This document shows, in pieces, positions 50,086 to 62,209 of a DNA stretch of 64,000 nucleotides; the stretch's first letter is position 1; each line of letters begins with the position of its first letter. Origin of the DNA: Archivesica marissinica (taxonomy: Eukaryota > Mollusca > Bivalvia > Venerida > Vesicomyidae); contig CM026387.1 of assembly GCA_014843695.1 (NCBI GenBank), positions 63,590,918 through 63,654,917 of the forward strand, written 5' to 3'. A model generated the notes under the pieces. It searched no databases and was not told where the DNA came from. It worked only from the letters and a program-made list of their open reading frames with translations. The translations under genes were made by a program, and so were the position numbers.

Positions 50086-50361
50086 CGTCGTATTTCTACT
50101 TTGGAAAATGGTAGCCTCAAGTTCACTACACTCGATTTCGATCAAACTGTAGTTCTCTAGACGAGAACCTGTTTTTCCCCAAAAACCCACAAAACATTGT
50201 ACTGTCTATTCTGTGTACAAATGGCCAGCGTGAAACAGCTCCGCATTATTCCTTTCAGTGCATGGACTATGATGACATAATGAAAACACTAACATATTAG
50301 AGATTAGTACGCAGTGTGGTGTGTCGTTTAAGGACCATCCTTTTTGGAACACAAATGAATA

Positions 50362-50648
50362 CAGACGGATCTGTAGCCCAGTGGTAAAACGCTGGACTGG
50401 TAATCCAGGGATCGCAGGTTCCATCCCCCGTCTGACCCTAATAAAATTAAGTCTTTCAGATTGGAATTTAAACCGAGGTCTCGGGTCGGTGCTGTACACC
50501 GTGCACGTAAAAGAACCAGAGGAGACTCTGGAATGGGTCTGTCTCTGTCTGGATCATTGCACTACCCTATAAAAATCTATAAAATATGTTCAGGAGGCGT
50601 CGCTCATATGAGCAACCGGTAGCGACGATAAATAAACGTAAAACACAC
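50362..50648 (+). mobile_element. SINE-A, full length
   Basis: GGATCTGTAGCCCAGTGGTA, B box CGCAGGTTCCATCCCCCG, central GTCGGTGCTGTACACCGTGC, 3' GGTAGCGACGATAAATAAAC. It abuts the 3' end of the next LINE remnant, so it either inserted into that element or marks its truncation. Confidence 0.87.
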
Positions 50649-50649
50649 T

Positions 50650-51790
50650 CTTACAGTTTCTGCATATAACTATATAAGCATACATAATTTGCATTTATAA
50701 GAAATTCAATAAAGAGTTCACCATAGCTATTAGTTTTGAAGTCAATCACATCACGTTGTCATATGTCATTAGCACCAGAAATAAAATCATCTATATCTCC
50801 AACCCGGCTATTAAAGTCACCACACACTATAAAATCCCTCATTTTGATAATTATTATTACCTGAAACAATTTATCAAAAATGGTATTAACATGAAACTAT
50901 CTTGAAGAATTATCAGGCGGCAAATAACAAACACTTGGCAAAAGTACAATATCAACATTTGTATGGTTCAGTCTTAGCTAAAAATAGCATCTTACCGAAT
51001 TATCTAAGTGGAAATATGAAATTCATCACAAATAACATTGTTAATAAAGAAATCCTACACCACCAGATCCGGGTTTGGAATGTTTATGAATAACTTTGCG
51101 ATTAAAACCGAACCATTTATAACATTCGAGGACTAAAGATTCACTGGTGTAATTTCACTGGCAGATTCTGTGAGATCCTATTGATTACATTGAGTGTAAC
51201 GTCACATTACCTGTATTAACTTAATAGTTAAATATTTGATTTCATTCTTCCAAGTTAGAATCAACTTCATACCTAACAGTTTCTTTAAACGATTCTAACT
51301 TATCATCAACGTCTTTCCGAATCTTACCCATTTCATTATGCACGCGTTTGTCCAGCAGCTACGCAACTTTATTTGAAAAGCACATTTCTAGACAAGATTC
51401 TAACTCGTCCATGCCTGTCTCCATGTCTGCCGATAATTTGGCTATCATTTGTTCAACTGTAATGTTCGAACTAACACGAACGTCTGCCTCTGTCATGACA
51501 ACATTACTATCATTACAAATATGTTGCTTAGCTGCGAGAGCCAGTTGAGGTATTTTAACTGTCGGGTCATTATTACTTGGTATCGATGCATACCTCTTGT
51601 AGCAGGAGTATCAACACGTATAATACGATATGTAGCCACCACTGACTCGACAAACTCTTCCTCGTCATGTATTAACTTTCCAGACTCCTGTTTGGATTTT
51701 GACTCGGGCATGTTGAACAGGCTATGCCAGGCTGAGACAAACACATATATAGATAGATCCCGACCGGACCTCAAAAACAAGACAAAATAA
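50650..51790 (-). pseudogene. LINE remnant: N-terminal coiled coil and endonuclease
   Basis: On the minus strand from about 51712, MPESKSKQESGKLIHDEEEF begins a protein that continues with VVMTEADVRVSSN, a coiled coil (MIAKLSADMETGMDELES), and KDVDDKLESFKETV. Further on come GFNRKVIHKH, KPGSGGVGFLI and FIVCGDFNSRVGD, which are typical of apurinic-like LINE endonucleases (the GDFN and GSGG motifs). Stops and frameshifts interrupt it, and no RT follows; the end meets the SINE at 50648. Clade not assigned (CR1/Jockey-like range). Confidence 0.72.
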
Positions 51791-52128
51791 GATTAGATTT
51801 TTAAAAATAACGCGCTAGCTAACAAATGTGCTAATCGGACTGTGTGATTTCTTTCACACACATTCTACATGTGTCATTTTTAATCGAAAGTGATGTAACA
51901 AATTCTGATGTGGTAATGCTGTCGCTGTAATATAAATGATTAAATGTCTTGTTCCCAGAATACCACGAACAACCTGGAATGTCCTTTTTTGTATTCGGAT
52001 TTCAAATTATTTAAATTAGAAATGAATGGATTTCTCTCCAGTAATTGATTGATTTCATTATTTTCTCAACGTCTAATGCCTGCTTCAGGAAATGATCGCC
52101 TAAACAAGTTTCAGATTCCGTATTACAT
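51791..52128. other. Non-coding spacer
   Basis: No supported feature. Confidence 0.5.
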
Positions 52129-52590
52129 AGGCGTAGGAGCCGGGGGTAGGGATGGGGGCACCCTCCCAACTGGTAATGTAGCAAACATATGGTCACCCAA
52201 CTTTTGAGCTGTATTTGGATCAATTTTACGGATACAAAAATCATTGCAGGCATTTTGTAGCCATTAACTTGGTTTTGATACATAATTGTTATGGAACATA
52301 TTTTGAGGAGAAGATTTGATCAGTTGAAAAGTTGATGAACATTTTCTTACTTCAAAAAGCATTTGATTTATCTGCTAGTTTGTACTCAGCCAGTTGGACC
52401 CCGGGCATACGTACCAAATATCTAAGTGTTTCATGTTTTGTTTCGAAACAAGGTCCGGCCCAATCTGGCATGTGGTTTAGAACACATTTTTAAAAAAATG
52501 CTTAAAATCGTCTGCATGCTCCCCCCACAACATATTTGCCCCCACAATTGGGTTTGCCCCCACCCACACATACTTTTGAAACGTTCCTAT
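52129..52590. mobile_element. Possible DNA transposon remnant or MITE
   Basis: The left end ACATAGGCGTAGGAGCCGGG and the reverse complement of the right end (ACATAGGAACGTTTCAAAAG) share the ACATAGG start. Both are followed inside by G-rich GGGGGCA blocks. The rest is not coding. Ends and class are uncertain; a chance similarity of short G-rich ends is possible. Confidence 0.35.
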
Positions 52591-52842
52591 GTATTGAACA
52601 CCATCTCTACGCGATTTCATAATTTTACAATGGAAATCATTACACACACTATTGCCTGGTGGTAAAACAAAGAAGTAATGCAAGCCATACTTCATTTACA
52701 AACTTGGAGAGCAAGCCAAATACCATTACATGTTACATGGCGTCCTTTCGTAGACAATGTGAAGTACAAACATGCAAGCGGAAATGTGGCGTATATTAAA
52801 TAAAATACGGAACTGATCATGAGGTATTGAACTTAAGTTCAG
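52591..52842. other. Non-coding spacer before the 27-bp array
   Basis: No supported feature. Confidence 0.5.
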
Positions 52843-55800
52843 TGCTATCATGGATCTTGATGCACATCCCGTTATCATGGATCTTGATGCACATTCCGTT
52901 ATCATGGATCTTGATGCACATCCCGTTATCATGGATCTTGATGCACATCCCGTTATCATGGATCTTGATGCACATCCCGTTATCATGGATCTTGATGCAC
53001 ATCCCGTTATCATGGATCTTGATGCACATTCCGTTATCATGGATCTTGATGCACATCCCGTTATCATGGATCTTGATGCACATCCCGTTATCATGGATCT
53101 TGATGCACATCCCGTTATCATGGATCTTGATGCACATCCCGTTATCATGGATCTTGATGCACATCCCGTTATCATGGATCTTGATGCACATTCCGTTATC
53201 ATGGATCTTGATGCACATCCCGTTATCATGGATCTTGATGCACATCCCGTTATCATGGATCTTGATGCACATCCCGTTATCATGGATCTTGATGCACATT
53301 CCGTTACCGTGGATCTTGATGCACATTCCGTTACCGTGGATCTTGATACACATTCCGTTATCATGGATCTTGATGCACAGTCCATTACCGTGGATTTTGA
53401 TGCACATCCCGTTACCGTGGATCTTGATGCACATTCCGTTACCGTGGATCTTGATGCACATTCCGTTACCGTGGATCTTGATGCACATCCCGTTACCGTG
53501 GATCTTGATGCACATTCCGTTACCGTGGATCTTGATGCACATCCCGTTACCGTGGATCTTGATGCACATTCCGTTACAGTGGATCTTGATGCACAAACCG
53601 TTACCGTGGATCTTGATGCACATCCCGTTATCATGGATCTTGATGCACATTCCGTTATCATGGATCTTGATGCACATCCCGTTATCATGGATCTTGATGC
53701 ACATTCCGTTATCATGGATCTTGATGCACATCCCGTTATCATGGATCTTGATGCACATCCCGTTATCATGGATCTTGATGCACATCCCGTTATCATGGAT
53801 CTTGATGCACATCCCGTTACCGTGGATCTTGATGCACATTCCGTTACCGTGGATCTTGATACACATTCCGTTATCATGGATCTTGATGCACAGTCCATTA
53901 CCGTGGATTTTGATGCACATCCCGTTACCGTGGATCTTGATGCACATTCCGTTACCGTGGATCTTGATGCACATTCCGTTACCGTGGATCTTGATGCACA
54001 TCCCGTTACCGTGGATCTTGATGCACATTCCGTTACCGTGGATCTTGATGCACATCCCGTTACCGTGGATCTTGATGCACATTCCGTTACAGTGGATCTT
54101 GATGCACAAACCGTTACCGTGGATCTTGATGCACATCCCGTTATCATGGATCTTGATGCACATTCCGTTATTATGGATCTTGATGCACAGTCCGTTACCG
54201 TGTATCTTGATGCACATCCCGTTACCGTGGATCTTGATGCACAGTCCGTTACCGTGGATCTTGATGCACAGTCCGGTACAGTGGATCTTGATGCACATCC
54301 CGTTACCGTGGATCTTGATGCACATCCCGTTATCATGGATCTTGATGCACAGTCCGGTACAGTGGATCTTGATGCACAGTCCGTTACCGTGGATCTTGAT
54401 GCACAGTCCATTACCGTGGATCTTGTGCACAGTCCATTTCCGTGGATCTTGATGCACAGTCCATTACCGTGGATCTTGATGCACAGTCCATTACCGTGGA
54501 TCTTGATGCACATCCCGTTATCATGGATCTTGATGCACATTCCGTTACCGTGGATCTTGATGCACATTCCGTTACAGTGGATCTTGATGCACATTCCGTT
54601 ACCGTAGATCTTGATGCACATTCCGTTACAGTGGATCTTGATGCACAGTCCGTTAGAGTGGATCTTGATGCACATCCCGTTATCGTGGATCTTGATGCAC
54701 AGTCCGTTACAGTGGAGCTTGATGCACATCCCGTTACCGTGGATCTTGATGCACAGTCCGTTACAGTGGAGCTTGATGCACAGTCCGTTACAGTGGATCT
54801 TGATGCACAGTCCGTTACAGTGGATCTTGATGCACATTCCGTTACAGTGGAGCTTGATGCACAGTCCGTTACAGTGGATCTTGATGCACAGTCCGTTACA
54901 GTGGAGCTTGATGCACAGTCCGTTACCGTGGATATTGATGCACATCCCGTTATCGTGGATCTTGATTCACATCCCATTACGGTGGATCTTGATGCACATT
55001 CCGTTACCGTGGAGCTTGATGCACATCCCGCTATCATGGATCGTGATGCACATTCCGTTACCGTGGATCTTGATGCACATCCCGTTATCATGGATCTTGA
55101 TGCACAGTCCGTTACCGTGGATCTTGATGCACAGTCCGTTACCGTGGAGCTTGATGCACATCCCGTTATCATGGATCTTGATGCACATCCCGTGACCGTG
55201 GATCTTGATGCACATTCCGTTACCATAGATCTTGATGCACAGTCCATTACCGTGGATCTTGATGCACATTCCGTTACCGTGGATCTTGATGCACATTCCG
55301 TTACAGTGGATCTTGATGCACATTCCGTTACCGTGGATCTTGATGCACATTCCGTTACCGTGGAGCTTGATGCACAGTCCGTTACCGTGGATCTTGATGC
55401 ACATTCCGTTACCGTGGATCTTGATGCACAGTCCATTACCGTGGATCTTGATGCACATCCCGTTACAGTGGATCTTGATGTACATTCCGTTACCGTGGAT
55501 CTTGATACACAGTCCGTTACAGTGGATCTTGATACACAGTCCGTTACCGTGGATCTTGATGCACAGTCCGTTACAGTGGAGCCTGGTGCACATCCCGTTA
55601 CCGTGGATCTTGATACACAGTCCGTTACCGTGGATCTTGATACACAGTCCGTTACCGTGGATCTTGATGCACAGTCCGTTACAGTGGAGCTTGATGCACA
55701 GTCCGTTACAGTGGATATTGATGCACAGTCCGTTACAGTGGATCTTGATACACAGTCCGTTACCGTGGATCTTGATGCACAGTCCGTTACAGTGGAGCTT

Positions 55801-57754
55801 GATGCACAGTCCGTTACAGTGGATCTTGATACAAATTCCGTTACAGTGGATCTTGATACACAGTCCGTTACCGTGGATCTTGATGCACAGTCCGTTACAG
55901 TGGAGCTTGATGCACAGTCCGTTACCGTGGATCTTGATGCACATTCCGTTACAGTGGATCTTGATGCACAGTCCATTACCGTGGATCTTGATGCACAGTC
56001 CATTGCCGTGGATCTTGATGCACAGTCCGTTACAGTGGATATTGATGCACATCCCGTTACCGTGGATCTTGATGCACATTCCGTTACCGTGGCTCTTGAT
56101 GCACAGTCCATTACCGTGGATCTTGATGCACATTCCGTTACAGTGGATCTTGATGCACATTCCGTTACAGTGGATCTTGATGCACATTCCGTTACCGTGG
56201 ATCTTGATGCACATTCCGTTACAGTGGATCTTGATGCACATTCCGTTACCGTGGATCTTGATGCACATTCCGTTACGGTGGATCTTGATGCACATTCCGT
56301 TACCGTGGATCTTGATGCACAGTCCGTTACAGTGAATATTGATGCACAGTCCATTACCGTGGATCTTGATGCACATTCCGTTATTATGGCTCCTGATGCA
56401 CAGTCCATTACCGTGGATCTCGATGCACATTCCGTTACCGAGGATCTTGATGCACACCCCGTTATCATGGCTCTTGATGCACAGTCCATTACCGTGGATC
56501 TTGATGCACATCCCGTTACAGTGGATCTTGATGCACATCCCGTTACAGTGGATCTTGATGCACATTCCGTTACAGTGGCTCTTGATGCACATCCCGTTAT
56601 CATGGATATTGATGCACATTCCGCTACCGTGGATCTTGATGCACATCCCGTTACCGTGGATCTTGATGTACAGTCCGTTACCGTGGCTCTTGATGCACAG
56701 TCCGTTACCGTGGATCTTGATGCACAGTCCATTGCCGTGGATCTTGATGCACAGTCCGTTACCGTGGATCTTGATGCACAGTCCGTTACCGTGGATCTTG
56801 ATGCACAGTCCGTTACCTTGGATCTTGGTGCACAGTCCGTTACAGTGGATCTTGATGCACAGTCCATTACCGTGGAGCTTGATGCACAGTCCGTTACCGT
56901 GGATCTTGATGCACAGTCCGTTACCGTGGATCTTGATGCACAGTCCATTGCCGTGGATCTTGATGCACAGTCCGTTACAGTGGATCTTGATGCACAGTCC
57001 GTTACAGTGGATCTTGATGCACACCCCGTTACAGTGGAGCTTGATGCACAGTCCATTACCGTGGATCTTGATGCACATCCCGTTATCATGGATCTTGATG
57101 CACAGTCCATTACCGTGGATCTTGATGCACAGTCCATTACCGTGGATCTTGATGCACAGTCCATTGCCGTGGATCTTGATGCACAGTCCGTTACCGTGGA
57201 TCTTGATGCACAGTCCGTTACCGTGGATCTTGATGCACAGTCCATTGCCGTGGATCTTGATGCACAGTCCGTTACAGTGGATCTGGATGCACATCCCGTT
57301 ACAGTGGATCTTGATGCACATTCTGTTACAGTGGATCTTGATGCACATCCCGTTACAGTGGATCTTGATGCACATTCTGTTACAGTGGATCTTGATGCAC
57401 ATCCCGTTACAGTGGATCTTGATGCACAGTCCGTTACAGTGGATCTTGATGCACATTCCGTTACCGTGGATCTTGATGCACATCCCGTTATCATGGATCT
57501 TGATCCACAGTCCATTACCGTGGATCTTGATGCACAGTCCGTTACCGTGGATCTTGATGCACCGTCCATTACCGTGGAGCTTGATGCACAGTCCGTTACA
57601 GTGGAGCTTGATGCACAGTCCATTACCTTGGCTCTTGATGCACAATCCATTGCCGTGGATCTTGATGCACAGTCCGGTACAGTGGATCTTGATGCACAGT
57701 CCGTTACCGTGGATCTTGATGCACAGTCCGTTACCGTGGATCTTGATGCACAGT
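52843..57754. repeat. 27-bp satellite (about 182 units)
   Basis: Units built on GTGGATCTTGATGCACA with CATCCCGTT, CATTCCGTT or CAGTCCGTT and ATCATGG, ACCGTGG or ACAGTGG variants. As 27 is nine codons, two plus frames (DLDAHPVIM type and WILMHIPLS type) and two minus frames (NGMCIKIHD type and CASRSTVTD type) stay open for hundreds of codons. A 19-unit block is duplicated exactly 513 bp apart (landmark TTGATACACATTCCG near 53343 and 53856; GCACAAACCG at 53591 and 54104). The left third is dominated by the ATCATGG type and the right by the ACAGTGG/ACCGTGG types. No evidence favours one coding frame. Confidence 0.97.
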
Positions 57755-58432
57755 CTGACAACTTACCCTGCATTACAGAGCACGCACGATCTGACAACTT
57801 ACACTGTATTACAGCGCACGCACACGCACGATCTGACAACTTACACTGTATTACAGCGCACGCACACGCACGATCTGACAACTTACACTGTATTACAGTG
57901 CACGCACACGCACGATCTGACAACTTACCCTGTATTACAGTGCACGCACACGCACGATTGGACAACTTACCCTGTATTACAGCACACGCACGACCTGACA
58001 ACTTACCCTGTATTACAGTGCACGCACACGCACGATTGGACAACTTACCCTGTATTACAGCACACGCACGACCTGACAACTTACCCTGTATTACAGTGCA
58101 CGCACACGCACGATCTGACAACTTACCCTACATTGCAGCGCACGCACACGCACGGTCTGACAATTTACCCTGTATTACAGCGCACGCACTCGCACGATCA
58201 GACAACTTACCATGCATTACAGCACACACACGATCTGACAACTTACCCTGTATTACAGAGCACGCACTCGCACGATCAGACAACTTACCATGCATTACAG
58301 CGCACGCACACGCACGATCAGACAACTTACCATGCATTACAGCACACACACGATCTGACAACTTACCCTGCATTACAGCACACACACGATCTGACAACTT
58401 ACCCTACATTGCAGCGCACGCACACGCACGGT
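57755..58432. repeat. 30-42 bp minisatellite fused to the 27-bp array
   Basis: About 17 units of CTGACAACTTACCCTGTAT and TACAGCGCACGCACACGCAC, where the CGCACA part is variably long. It follows the 27-bp array without any spacer at GATGCACAGTCTGACAAC. The units remain in frame with the upstream plus-strand reading until 58434. Confidence 0.93.
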
Positions 58433-58850
58433 GATAGAGTGATTGAGAGTCCATGGTTGAATGGCAGGCATAATGGTTCTATAAACTGGTAAGTACTGTT
58501 AGTAAGTTTGTAAATTTATGTAAGTTTCTTTCTACCTTTGATTTGTACATGGCTTACGCTGGAGCATTGTCATACAACACATGGTGTGGTGGAGAAGACC
58601 ATCCATTTCCTGGGTAAAAACCGGTACTCATTTCTCCAATTTCTGCGAGCGACTGACAACTTTCTCACATATAATCATCTTTATCGCTTGTCCCTGTTAC
58701 TGATATGAATCGAACCTACAGGGCGCGTTCTAATAACGGTGTACTAGACCACTCGACAACAGGAGGCTCTAGATAAGTTGTATACATATAACCTTTGAAA
58801 TAGATGTAAGCTACTGGAACCGGACGATATTCATGCTGTTATTCTTGTGC
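58433..58850. other. Spacer with tRNA-like fragment
   Basis: Unrecognised except for the tRNA-like fragment given separately at 58683-58775. Confidence 0.5.
58683..58775 (-). repeat. tRNA-like fragment (SINE head or tRNA pseudogene)
   Basis: The minus strand reads TGTCGAGTGGTCTAGTACAC (A-box region) and later CTGTAGGTTCGATTCATATC (B box) at tRNA-like distance. The acceptor stem does not pair convincingly, so I do not call a functional tRNA. Confidence 0.5.
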
Positions 58851-59100
58851 ATGTATAAATGTAAATCACGGTTGTATATCATGTATTGTTATAAATGTAA
58901 ATCACGGTTGTATATCATGTATTGTTATAAATGTAAATCACGGTTGTATATCATGTATTGTTGTAAATGTAAATCACGGCTGTATATCATGTATTGTTAT
59001 AAATGTAAATCACGGTTGTATATCATGTATTGTTATAAATGTAAATCACGGTTGTATATCATGTATTGTTATAAATGTAAATCACGGCTGTATATCATGT
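58851..59100. repeat. 36-bp minisatellite
   Basis: Seven units of TATAAATGTAAATCACGG and TTGTATATCATGTATTGT. Divisible by three, hence a short repeated-peptide ORF that I reject as coding. Confidence 0.95.
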
Positions 59101-59403
59101 AGCATTATAGTTGTACTGGGTCATAGTATTATGTCAGTTAGCACAGTTGTTTATAAATGCATTTATGATGTTTATTTGACAGTACAGAATGCGTTGCTGT
59201 CAACTGGAACACCATCTTGATCCACAGAAATAAAGAAAGAACTGGAACCACGATTAAAATGAATCCAAACAGGTTTAAATGTAATGTAATGGACAGGAGT
59301 CACTCAAACACAACATAAAGGGACAGAAGTGTTACATCTCCATAAATTGTTTTTAGTGACAACTGAGGTGCCGGGTATAGCAACTAAAATAAATATTCTA
59401 TTT
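59101..59403. other. Non-coding spacer
   Basis: No supported feature. Confidence 0.5.
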
Positions 59404-59873
59404 CCCACAGTATAACTTGTATCGATCATGTTGTGTTTGAACAAGTCCCACAGTATAACTTGTATCGATCATGTTGTGTTTGAACAAGTCCCACAGTGTA
59501 ACTTGTATCGGTCAGGTTGTGTTTGAACAAGTCCCACAGTGTAACTTGTATCGATCATGTTGTGTTTGAACAAGTCCCACAGTGTAACTTGTATCGGTCA
59601 GGTTGTGTTTGAACAAGTCCCACAGCGTAACTTGTATCGATCAGGTTGTGTTTGAACAAGTCCCACAGCGTAACTTGTATCGATCAGGTTGTGTTTGAAC
59701 AAGTCCCACAGCGTAACTTGTATCGATCAGGTTGTGTTTGAACAAGTCCCACAGTATAACTTGTATCGGTCAGGTTGTGTTTGAACAAGTCCCATAGTGT
59801 AACTTGTATCGATCATGTTGTGTTTGAACAAGTCCCACAGTGTAACTTGTATCGATCATGTTGTGTTTGAACA
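59404..59873. repeat. 43-bp minisatellite
   Basis: About eleven units of CCCACAGTGTAACTTGTATC and GATCATGTTGTGTTTGAACA plus AGT, with GATCATG, GATCAGG and GGTCAGG variants and GTG, GCG or GTA at one site. Confidence 0.95.
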
Positions 59874-60360
59874 AGAAATACAAATACATAGCATGTATAT
59901 AGCGCCAAAATTAAAAATTATTCTATTGCGCTTCACAATTATAGATGCAATTTTAAACATTTACCCATGACAATAATATATGGAAATATAAATAAAAATG
60001 TATACATATATAGATATAACTAGGATTCTAGTAATTGGATAAGAACATATTTTATCATGATATCTACACCATTACAGTATATAAGTGAGTGATTGGATTA
60101 ACGATAAAAGTGGCAATATGAACCATAGACCCAAACACCGCCATAAGAATGACAACCGTGATGTGGCCAGTACAGTGAATGGGCCGGTACAGTGATCCGC
60201 CCATCACCATACGACATAGCTCAAACCCAAGAGAATGCCCATACAACACTTCACTCGTCAATCCAATATTTATAAAGTCGATCTTTGATCTTATTGAACA
60301 CAAATATTGTATTTAAACTGTTTTATATCATCACAGATGTTATTTTTGTACAAAGAGCAC
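59874..60360. other. Spacer with an unassigned ORF
   Basis: A 79-codon minus-strand ORF (60064-60303; hydrophobic GHITVVILMAVFGSMVHIAT) has no motif I recognise. No other feature. Confidence 0.4.
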
Positions 60361-60665
60361 AACACTTATCGTTCATAAAATTGCCTAAACAGATGGGTTT
60401 TCAGTTTTGATCGGAAACTGGCCTTCGACTCAATGTTTTTCAGATAACTAGGTAGATCGTTCCACAATTTGGGTCCAACGACGGCCATAGATCTATCGGC
60501 TAATTTTGTTCGTCGTCTTGGGATGTTAAAGTTAGTGTCACTTTGTGATCTTAGTCTGTACTTTCCTCGAATGGGTACAAACATTTCTCCCAGATATACT
60601 GGAGCTGTTCCATTATTGACACGGAATACCATCACTAGAACTTTGAAATTGAAACATTTGAAGAA
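60361..60665 (-). pseudogene. LINE reverse transcriptase, C-terminal remnant
   Basis: The minus strand encodes FKVLVMVFRVNNGTAPVYLG, RGKYRLRSQSDTNF, RRRTKLADRSMAVVGPKLW, NDLPSYLKNIES and FRSKLKTHLFRQFYE, ending at a stop. This is the characteristic end of CR1/Jockey-type LINE proteins (YxLR, then the F/V-x-GPKxWNxLP and FKxxLKTxLF motifs). It may be the 3' end of the element whose endonuclease and RT parts lie at 62.2-63.3 kb on the same strand, with SINEs and unknown sequence between. Confidence 0.85.
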
Positions 60666-61116
60666 AGGTCAGCCTAGAAAACAATGGATGGTTTTCCCAT
60701 ACAAGCTACAATGTGCTGCATATGTTGGTGCGTTTTCTACATCCACATAATTATTACGTTAATCTGTCAAACTTAAAAGTAATAACCTTTTGGTGCATTA
60801 TTGACAACCTGCGTCATTATCTAACTATGCACTTTGTTGCATACATTGACATATACAATGGTAAACATGACTTAATTCCTTTTAGCAATGTTGTTTTCGC
60901 TAGTGTCAGGATTGTATTGGCATTGGATTGAGACGTGTTCAGGACATTTGGCAGTTTAATAAAATAAACTCGTATCCACCTTTGTATAGTTTTCACAAAT
61001 TTATTTGAGCTAGATTGCGAAACAAGTTCGTACAACATCAGTGTAATCTCGCCCAAGAACTCATTACTGATGAAACATGACACTCCATCGCCAGATAATG
61101 TAAGTGCATTGCCTAA
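60666..61116. other. Non-coding spacer
   Basis: No supported feature. Confidence 0.5.
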
Positions 61117-61358
61117 GGCTGTCCGATTAGAGCAGTGGTTAGCACGGTCGCTTCTCAACCAATGTATCCCGGGTCCGCGAAGTGTGTGAGATGGCACGGT
61201 GATCGCCACATCGGATAGGTTGGTTTTCTCCGGGTACTCCGGTTTCCTCCCACACGAATGATCACATAAAGTATACGATTTCATCAGCGTCAACGATAGT
61301 GATTAATATAAGCTGTTAATGCTTGTTTCGCAATCGTTGTAAGATAAAGAAATTTTAT
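61117..61358 (+). mobile_element. SINE-B, diverged copy
   Basis: GGCTGTCCGATTAGAGCAGT, GAGATGGCACGGTGATCGCC, TTTTCTCCGGGTACTCCGG, tail AGTGATTAATATAAGCTG and TCGCAATCGTTGTAAGATAA. The B-box region is partly deleted (CAATGTATCCCGGGTCCGCG). Confidence 0.83.
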
Positions 61359-61986
61359 ACTTTAATGTGATTATGCATATCTATCATATGTTCAATTTCA
61401 TTTGTGAGGTCCGATGACTGGTCTGGTTTGAAGGAGAACAGTCAAACTTGTATTACGATACAATCAAAGGGAAGGGCAAACACGCTCTCTAACCAGAAAT
61501 GGTCTCTTAATACAGGCTAATGTGTATCAACAATGTAAACCGGTACAGATCCGTGAGGTATGGTGTAGAATTAATGTAAATCAGAGTTGTCGAGCATGAA
61601 TGTCACGTCATAGTAATGACGTAAGATGTTATGCTCTTACATTCAAATTGCAACAAGGATGGTTAAATATTTTTTTTAGCAAAAGCTTATAATTGTATAT
61701 TCATAAAACTGAGTTACAGTAGGTTAGTTTACTGTCTTGATATTCATGCATTAAAGTATCAATCTCCAAATCACAAATAATCAAACTTGTTGACGATAGG
61801 CTGGTGTTGGTGAGTGATGAATGAAAGAACATGTAAAACTGTATTATCCATCCAAGCAAAGCTGGGCCGTCACCGATGCAATGTTTCATTTTCGATCATG
61901 TCTTGATCATGAAAAACCCATGCATTATAGCACGAGTGATCTGTTGCAGTATATGTATACATGCATACCATCCTCATAGCGAACAT
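61359..61986. other. Non-coding spacer
   Basis: No supported feature; short ORFs only. Confidence 0.5.
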
Positions 61987-62205
61987 ACGGATATGTAGTC
62001 CAGTGGTTAACACGTTGAACTGGTAATAGGTTAGATCCCCCGTCTGACCCTAATCAAATTAACAGTCTTTCAGGTGGGACTTTAAACTGAGGTCTCGTGT
62101 CGGCGCTTTATACCGTGCACGTAAAAGAACCAGAGGAGACTCTGGAATGTGTCTCTGTCTGTATTATTGCACTTTCCTCCAATAATCTAAAATGACTAAT
62201 CTCTT
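61987..62205 (+). mobile_element. SINE-A, lacking its 3' hairpin
   Basis: CGGATATGTAGTCCAGTGG, a shortened B box (GGTTAGATCCCCCG), central GTCGGCGCTTTATACCGTGC and AAAAGAACCAGAGGAGACTC, ending at AATGACTAATCTCTTCA without the GGAGGCGTC part. It abuts the LINE remnant on its right. Confidence 0.82.
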
Positions 62206-62209
62206 CATA

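Noticed and set aside
52726..58492. Overlapping long ORFs on both strands (up to 1,330 codons)
   Set aside because: A 27-bp unit lacking stops in four frames explains them; substitutions are not biased to synonymous sites in any frame by eye.
1..59873. CRISPR array interpretation of the regular repeats
   Set aside because: No unique spacers between repeats, units are contiguous, the genome is animal with introns, and no cas genes occur.
60064..60303. Membrane protein exon from the hydrophobic 79-codon ORF
   Set aside because: No recognisable motif, no splice support, and it lies among retroelement remnants.
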